From a bacterium ADurb.Bin236 (lineage in GTDB: Bacteria > UBP15 > UBA6099): a stretch of DNA of 37,215 nucleotides. The notes beneath the pieces were generated by a model, which was given only the letters and a program-made list of their open reading frames with translations, was not told the origin of the DNA and did not search any database. Of this stretch, positions 34,804-37,215 are shown piece by piece. The position numbers and the translations under genes were made by a program. The stretch is taken from assembly GCA_002069885.1 (NCBI GenBank), contig MWCD01000038.1, forward strand, positions 1-37,215, given 5' to 3'. The stretch's first letter is position 1, and each line of letters starts with the position of its first letter.

Positions 34804-36383
34804 TTTACCATCTCCTTTGCAAGCTGTTTGATTCCGTTCGGGTGAAACGTGATTCCGACCGTTCCCGCGACGCCGTCATAGACAACCTTCTGCACGAGCA
34901 TCTGCACGATCCGCGTCTTCTCCCGCACATAAAGCACATCCCAAATCGGATCGAATGCCGCCAGCGCGTTCCGTATGTCCGCAGTGTCGACGGTTTCCAG
35001 TTCGTAACGAAGCAGCCGCTCGCGCGCCTCGCTCATGAGCCGGTTCTTTTCGGCGATGGACTCGTCAACTCGCGTAATCTGCTCGGCGATAATCGGGCTT
35101 GTGCCGGAGTTGCATCGCGCGAACCCCTCGACCAGCCGCCGCCCCTCCTTCTTCAGCCGCTCAATCTCGTTCCGCAGCCGTTCCACCTCCGCAATAATCG
35201 CGGGCCGCTTATCCCGCCGCTGCCCGATGACGCTCTTGATCGTCTCCTCAAGAATGGTCGAATTCTTCCCGATGTCCCTGATGCGGCCGACGACAAACTG
35301 TTCGAGCTGGCCGGCGGACACCGTTTTCGTCGGACAACATTTCCACCCCTGTTTATGCGCGTTCGAACACAGATAATACCTGTACGTCCGGTTGCCCTTC
35401 TGCGTGAACGTGTGAATCATCGAACACCCGCACGAGCCGCACACGACGAGGCCCCGCAGCAGCGCGCCGTATTTGTTTTTGACATGCTTGCCGCCGGTTT
35501 TCGCGTTCGTAATCATAAGAAACTGCGTCTTGTCCCACAGTTCATTGTCCAGAATCGCGTCGTGTTCGCCCTCGTAAACCTTATCCTTGTGCGGCACTTT
35601 GCCGATGTAGGCGACGTTTGTGAGCAGCCTGTGCAAACGCGCCTTGTCGAAGGGATGGCCGCCCCTCATCACGCCTTTCCTCGTCACCCAGCTCTTTGTT
35701 CTCATCCCCATATCGTTCAGCGTCTCAACGGTTGACATGATGGACTGGTTTTCCAGATACAGCTCGAAAATCTTCTTCACCTGCACGACCTCTGGTTCAT
35801 TGATGACCAATCGGCGCGCGTCGGGATCGATGTCGTAACCGAGAACGGGCGAGCCGCCCGGCCATTTTCCCTTCTTGCGCGCAGCCGCGATTTTGTCCCG
35901 CGTCCGCTCCGACACAAGCTCGCGCTCGAACTGCGCGAACGAAAGCAGCACGTTCAACATTAGCCGCCCCATCGACGTGCTCGTGTTGAACTCCTGCGTG
36001 ATGGAAACGAAGCTCACGTTGTGCTTCTCGAACAACTCCATAATCTTTGCGAAATCGAACAGAGAGCGGCTCAGGCGGTCGACCTTATAGACCAAAACAC
36101 AGTCAACCTTGCCTTCCTTTATGTCCGCCATCATGCGTTTGAACGCGGGCCGTTCAGTGTTGCCGCCCGTGAACCCGCCGTCGTCGTACTGCTCGGCCAG
36201 CGCCGTCCATCCCGCGCCCTGCTGGCTTTTGATATACGCCTCGCAGGATTCCCTTTGCGCGTCGAGCGTGTTGAAATCCATGTCCAGCCCCTCGGATGTG
36301 GACTTCCGGGTGTAAATCGCGCACCGCACGACAGGAGCCGTCACAGGCTCCTGCCGCACGACGCTCATGTTTCTTCTCGCCAT
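34800..36383 (-). CDS. Large serine recombinase (integrase)
   Basis: The 527-aa protein has an N-terminal resolvase/invertase catalytic domain: 'CAIYTRKSTSEG' with the nucleophile at Ser28, 'YKVDRLSRSLFDFAKIMELF', 'SFVSITQEFNTSTSMGRLML' and 'FERELVSERTRDKI'. These are followed by a recombinase domain ('PVLGYDIDPDARRLVINEPE'), a zinc-ribbon ('CGSCGCSMIHTF' with a later C-x6-HKQGW-x-CC segment) and a coiled-coil region ('IAEVERLRNEIERLKKEGRR'). This is the architecture of phage and element integrases that insert between attB and attP without host factors. Start ATG 36383 has GGAGG upstream. All visible catalytic arginines are present, so it looks functional. It is the likely mobility gene for the island. 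Confidence 0.93.
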   Translation of the reverse strand: MARRNMSVVRQEPVTAPVVRCAIYTRKSTSEGLDMDFNTLDAQRESCEAYIKSQQGAGWTALAEQYDDGGFTGGNTERPAFKRMMADIKEGKVDCVLVYKVDRLSRSLFDFAKIMELFEKHNVSFVSITQEFNTSTSMGRLMLNVLLSFAQFERELVSERTRDKIAAARKKGKWPGGSPVLGYDIDPDARRLVINEPEVVQVKKIFELYLENQSIMSTVETLNDMGMRTKSWVTRKGVMRGGHPFDKARLHRLLTNVAYIGKVPHKDKVYEGEHDAILDNELWDKTQFLMITNAKTGGKHVKNKYGALLRGLVVCGSCGCSMIHTFTQKGNRTYRYYLCSNAHKQGWKCCPTKTVSAGQLEQFVVGRIRDIGKNSTILEETIKSVIGQRRDKRPAIIAEVERLRNEIERLKKEGRRLVEGFARCNSGTSPIIAEQITRVDESIAEKNRLMSEARERLLRYELETVDTADIRNALAAFDPIWDVLYVREKTRIVQMLVQKVVYDGVAGTVGITFHPNGIKQLAKEMVK

Positions 36384-36399
36384 TTTCAGCGCCTCCGCT

Positions 36400-36873
36400 T
36401 CATAGATTGAAAAACGAATATCCGTTCCAGTGCGACCCCGTGATTTTCCTTGCCACCGCCGTGAGGCTCTTATACGTTATCCCCTCGTATTCGAACCCAT
36501 TTTCCACAACAACGACCGTGTGGCTTTCGCCCTTGTAGATGCGGCTTATCGCCGCGCCGGCCGCCGGAACGCGCTTGTCGCGGGGCAGAGAGCCGACAAC
36601 CCCCGCCGCCCCCTTCACGGACGCGTCAAACGCGTTTCGCGGAACCCGCAACCTGAGGTCGGCCTCGTCCGCAATTTCCGCAGCCCGGTTTCTCGCCCGC
36701 TCGGACAGACCCCCGTACGAAAGCTCCTGCAATCGCCACGCGATTCGCTTCCACAACCAATCCTTGTTTGCCGACCGGGTGTGTTCGCCGTAAACCTCGT
36801 GGTATTTCGCCCTCAGGTCTGCGACACTCATCCGCCTGAGCGCTTGAATCTGCTTTGCGATGGTTTCCGACAT
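36400..36873 (-). CDS. DUF2924 protein
   Basis: The 157-aa protein ends with 'FEYEGITYKSLTAVARKITG' and 'SHWNGYSFFNL', the characteristic C-terminal block of DUF2924. Its N-terminal half ('SVADLRAKYHEVYGEHTRSA', 'KDWLWKRIAWRLQELSYGGL') also matches the family. The function is unknown. The family is repeatedly found beside large serine recombinases, as here (16-bp gap), which suggests a recombination accessory. GGAGGA supports the ATG at 36873. Confidence 0.85.
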   Translation of the reverse strand: MSETIAKQIQALRRMSVADLRAKYHEVYGEHTRSANKDWLWKRIAWRLQELSYGGLSERARNRAAEIADEADLRLRVPRNAFDASVKGAAGVVGSLPRDKRVPAAGAAISRIYKGESHTVVVVENGFEYEGITYKSLTAVARKITGSHWNGYSFFNL

Positions 36874-36968
36874 TTCAAATATTCCTCCCTGTTTTCCGCT
36901 CTCGCGCTGTTAAACGCGGCAGGTCACAGGTTGCTCGACATTCAAGAATAATCAAGGCAAACAAAGGC

Positions 36969-37112
36969 TTATTCCTCGTTTTGAGAGTCCCCGCAGCCGT
37001 CCGGCGCGGCGCTCTGCCTTGCGCCGCTTATCTCCTTGAGTCGCAGATAACCGTCCGCCAGAATTGAAGATATCTCTTTAATAACAGGCGTATTTTCGTT
37101 CGATGTTTTCAT
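36969..37112 (-). CDS. Small 47-aa ORF ahead of DUF2924
   Basis: Reading the minus strand from ATG 37112 gives MKTSNENTPVIKEISSILAD and continues GYLRLKEISGARQSAAPDGC to a TAA at 36969. The first 30 residues form one amphipathic helix, and the tail is disordered. It is too short for automatic ORF lists. The ribosome-binding site is a G-run without a clean consensus. Its position 95 bp before DUF2924, and its co-direction with it, suggest a real small gene of the recombinase module, but no function can be given. Confidence 0.45.
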   Translation of the reverse strand: MKTSNENTPVIKEISSILADGYLRLKEISGARQSAAPDGCGDSQNEE

Positions 37113-37215
37113 GCCGTCAGCCCCCCGGATTTTTGTTTTTCTCCGCTCGATTCATTACCTACCGGAGAAGCGCGTTTTTGGTCGGATAAAAATTAAAAAA
37201 AGTTGAAAATTATTT
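37113..37215 (-). promoter_or_regulatory. AT-rich upstream region of the recombinase module
   Basis: A 7-bp inverted repeat (TTCTCCG 37139-37145 / CGGAGAA 37163-37169, 17-nt loop) lies next to a very A/T-rich right end (37188-37215). This is a plausible operator or promoter region for the module. I see no clear -10/-35 pair. Confidence 0.3.

Larger units (their letters stand above)
34267..37112 (-). mobile_element. Large-serine-recombinase module at the island edge
   Basis: In transcription order, a 47-aa ORF, a DUF2924 gene, a large serine recombinase and a ParB-like HTH gene lie co-directional with the BREX operon. The recombinase and DUF2924 genes are separated by 16 bp, and the last two overlap by ATGA. 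The module is GC-rich compared with the BREX and R-M genes. I could not identify attachment sites, and the outer boundary may lie beyond the right edge. Confidence 0.65.

Noticed and set aside
34842-35735. 297-aa + strand ORF
   Set aside because: It is an antisense shadow of the GC-rich recombinase gene.

Overview
The window is bacterial and mosaic. The left 7.9 kb is the 3' part of one giant, GC-rich surface or fibre-type repeat gene. From 10.8 kb to the right edge, 17 genes all lie on the minus strand and form a defence island: a type III restriction-modification pair, a BREX type 3 locus with extra genes, and a large-serine-recombinase module. The host cannot be named from this sequence. 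The 'VGIGTTTP..DVNGTV' fibre repeats and the DUF2924 + serine recombinase + ParB-like trio fit an uncultured Gram-negative-type lineage (for example PVC, Omnitrophota or a delta-type proteobacterium), but that is inference only.

Layout. 1-7889 (+): repeat protein, cut by the left edge. 7890-8602: terminator, a hairpin element and a 25-nt palindrome. 8603-10508 (+): a MerR-like regulator, an unrecognised 133-aa protein and an SPL-type radical SAM protein. 10800-15381 (-): res and mod of a type III R-M system. 15382-16197: spacer with tandem palindromes before mod, a possible bidirectional terminator and a G-poor tract. 16198-34130 (-): one tightly packed operon, in transcription order excisionase-like HTH, brxF, brxC, a 188-aa HEPN-like protein, pglXI methyltransferase, a 498-aa HEPN protein, a 631-aa SMC/OLD-like ATPase with a DUF3696-like tail, a 348-aa protein, brxHII helicase, pglZ and brxA. 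34267-37112 (-): ParB-like HTH protein, large serine recombinase, DUF2924 protein and a 47-aa ORF.

How it works together. brxF-brxC-pglXI-brxHII-pglZ-brxA is the known gene order of BREX type 3, which marks host DNA by adenine methylation and blocks phage DNA replication. The unusual point is what is embedded in it. A three-gene cassette (HEPN / ATPase / unknown) sits between pglXI and brxHII, and a second HEPN-like gene sits between brxC and pglXI. Three junctions in the locus are TAATG stop-start overlaps, including those joining the cassette to pglXI and joining its second and third genes. My leading hypothesis is that the locus is a composite defence system, with a methylation-based arm and a HEPN RNase / ATPase arm that could act as a back-up abortive response. 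The function of the cassette is inference; the gene order, motifs and junctions are read directly from the sequence.

Several gene starts differ from the longest open frame on ribosome-binding-site grounds: res 13382, pglZ 18953, pglXI 29108 and the HTH gene 34130.
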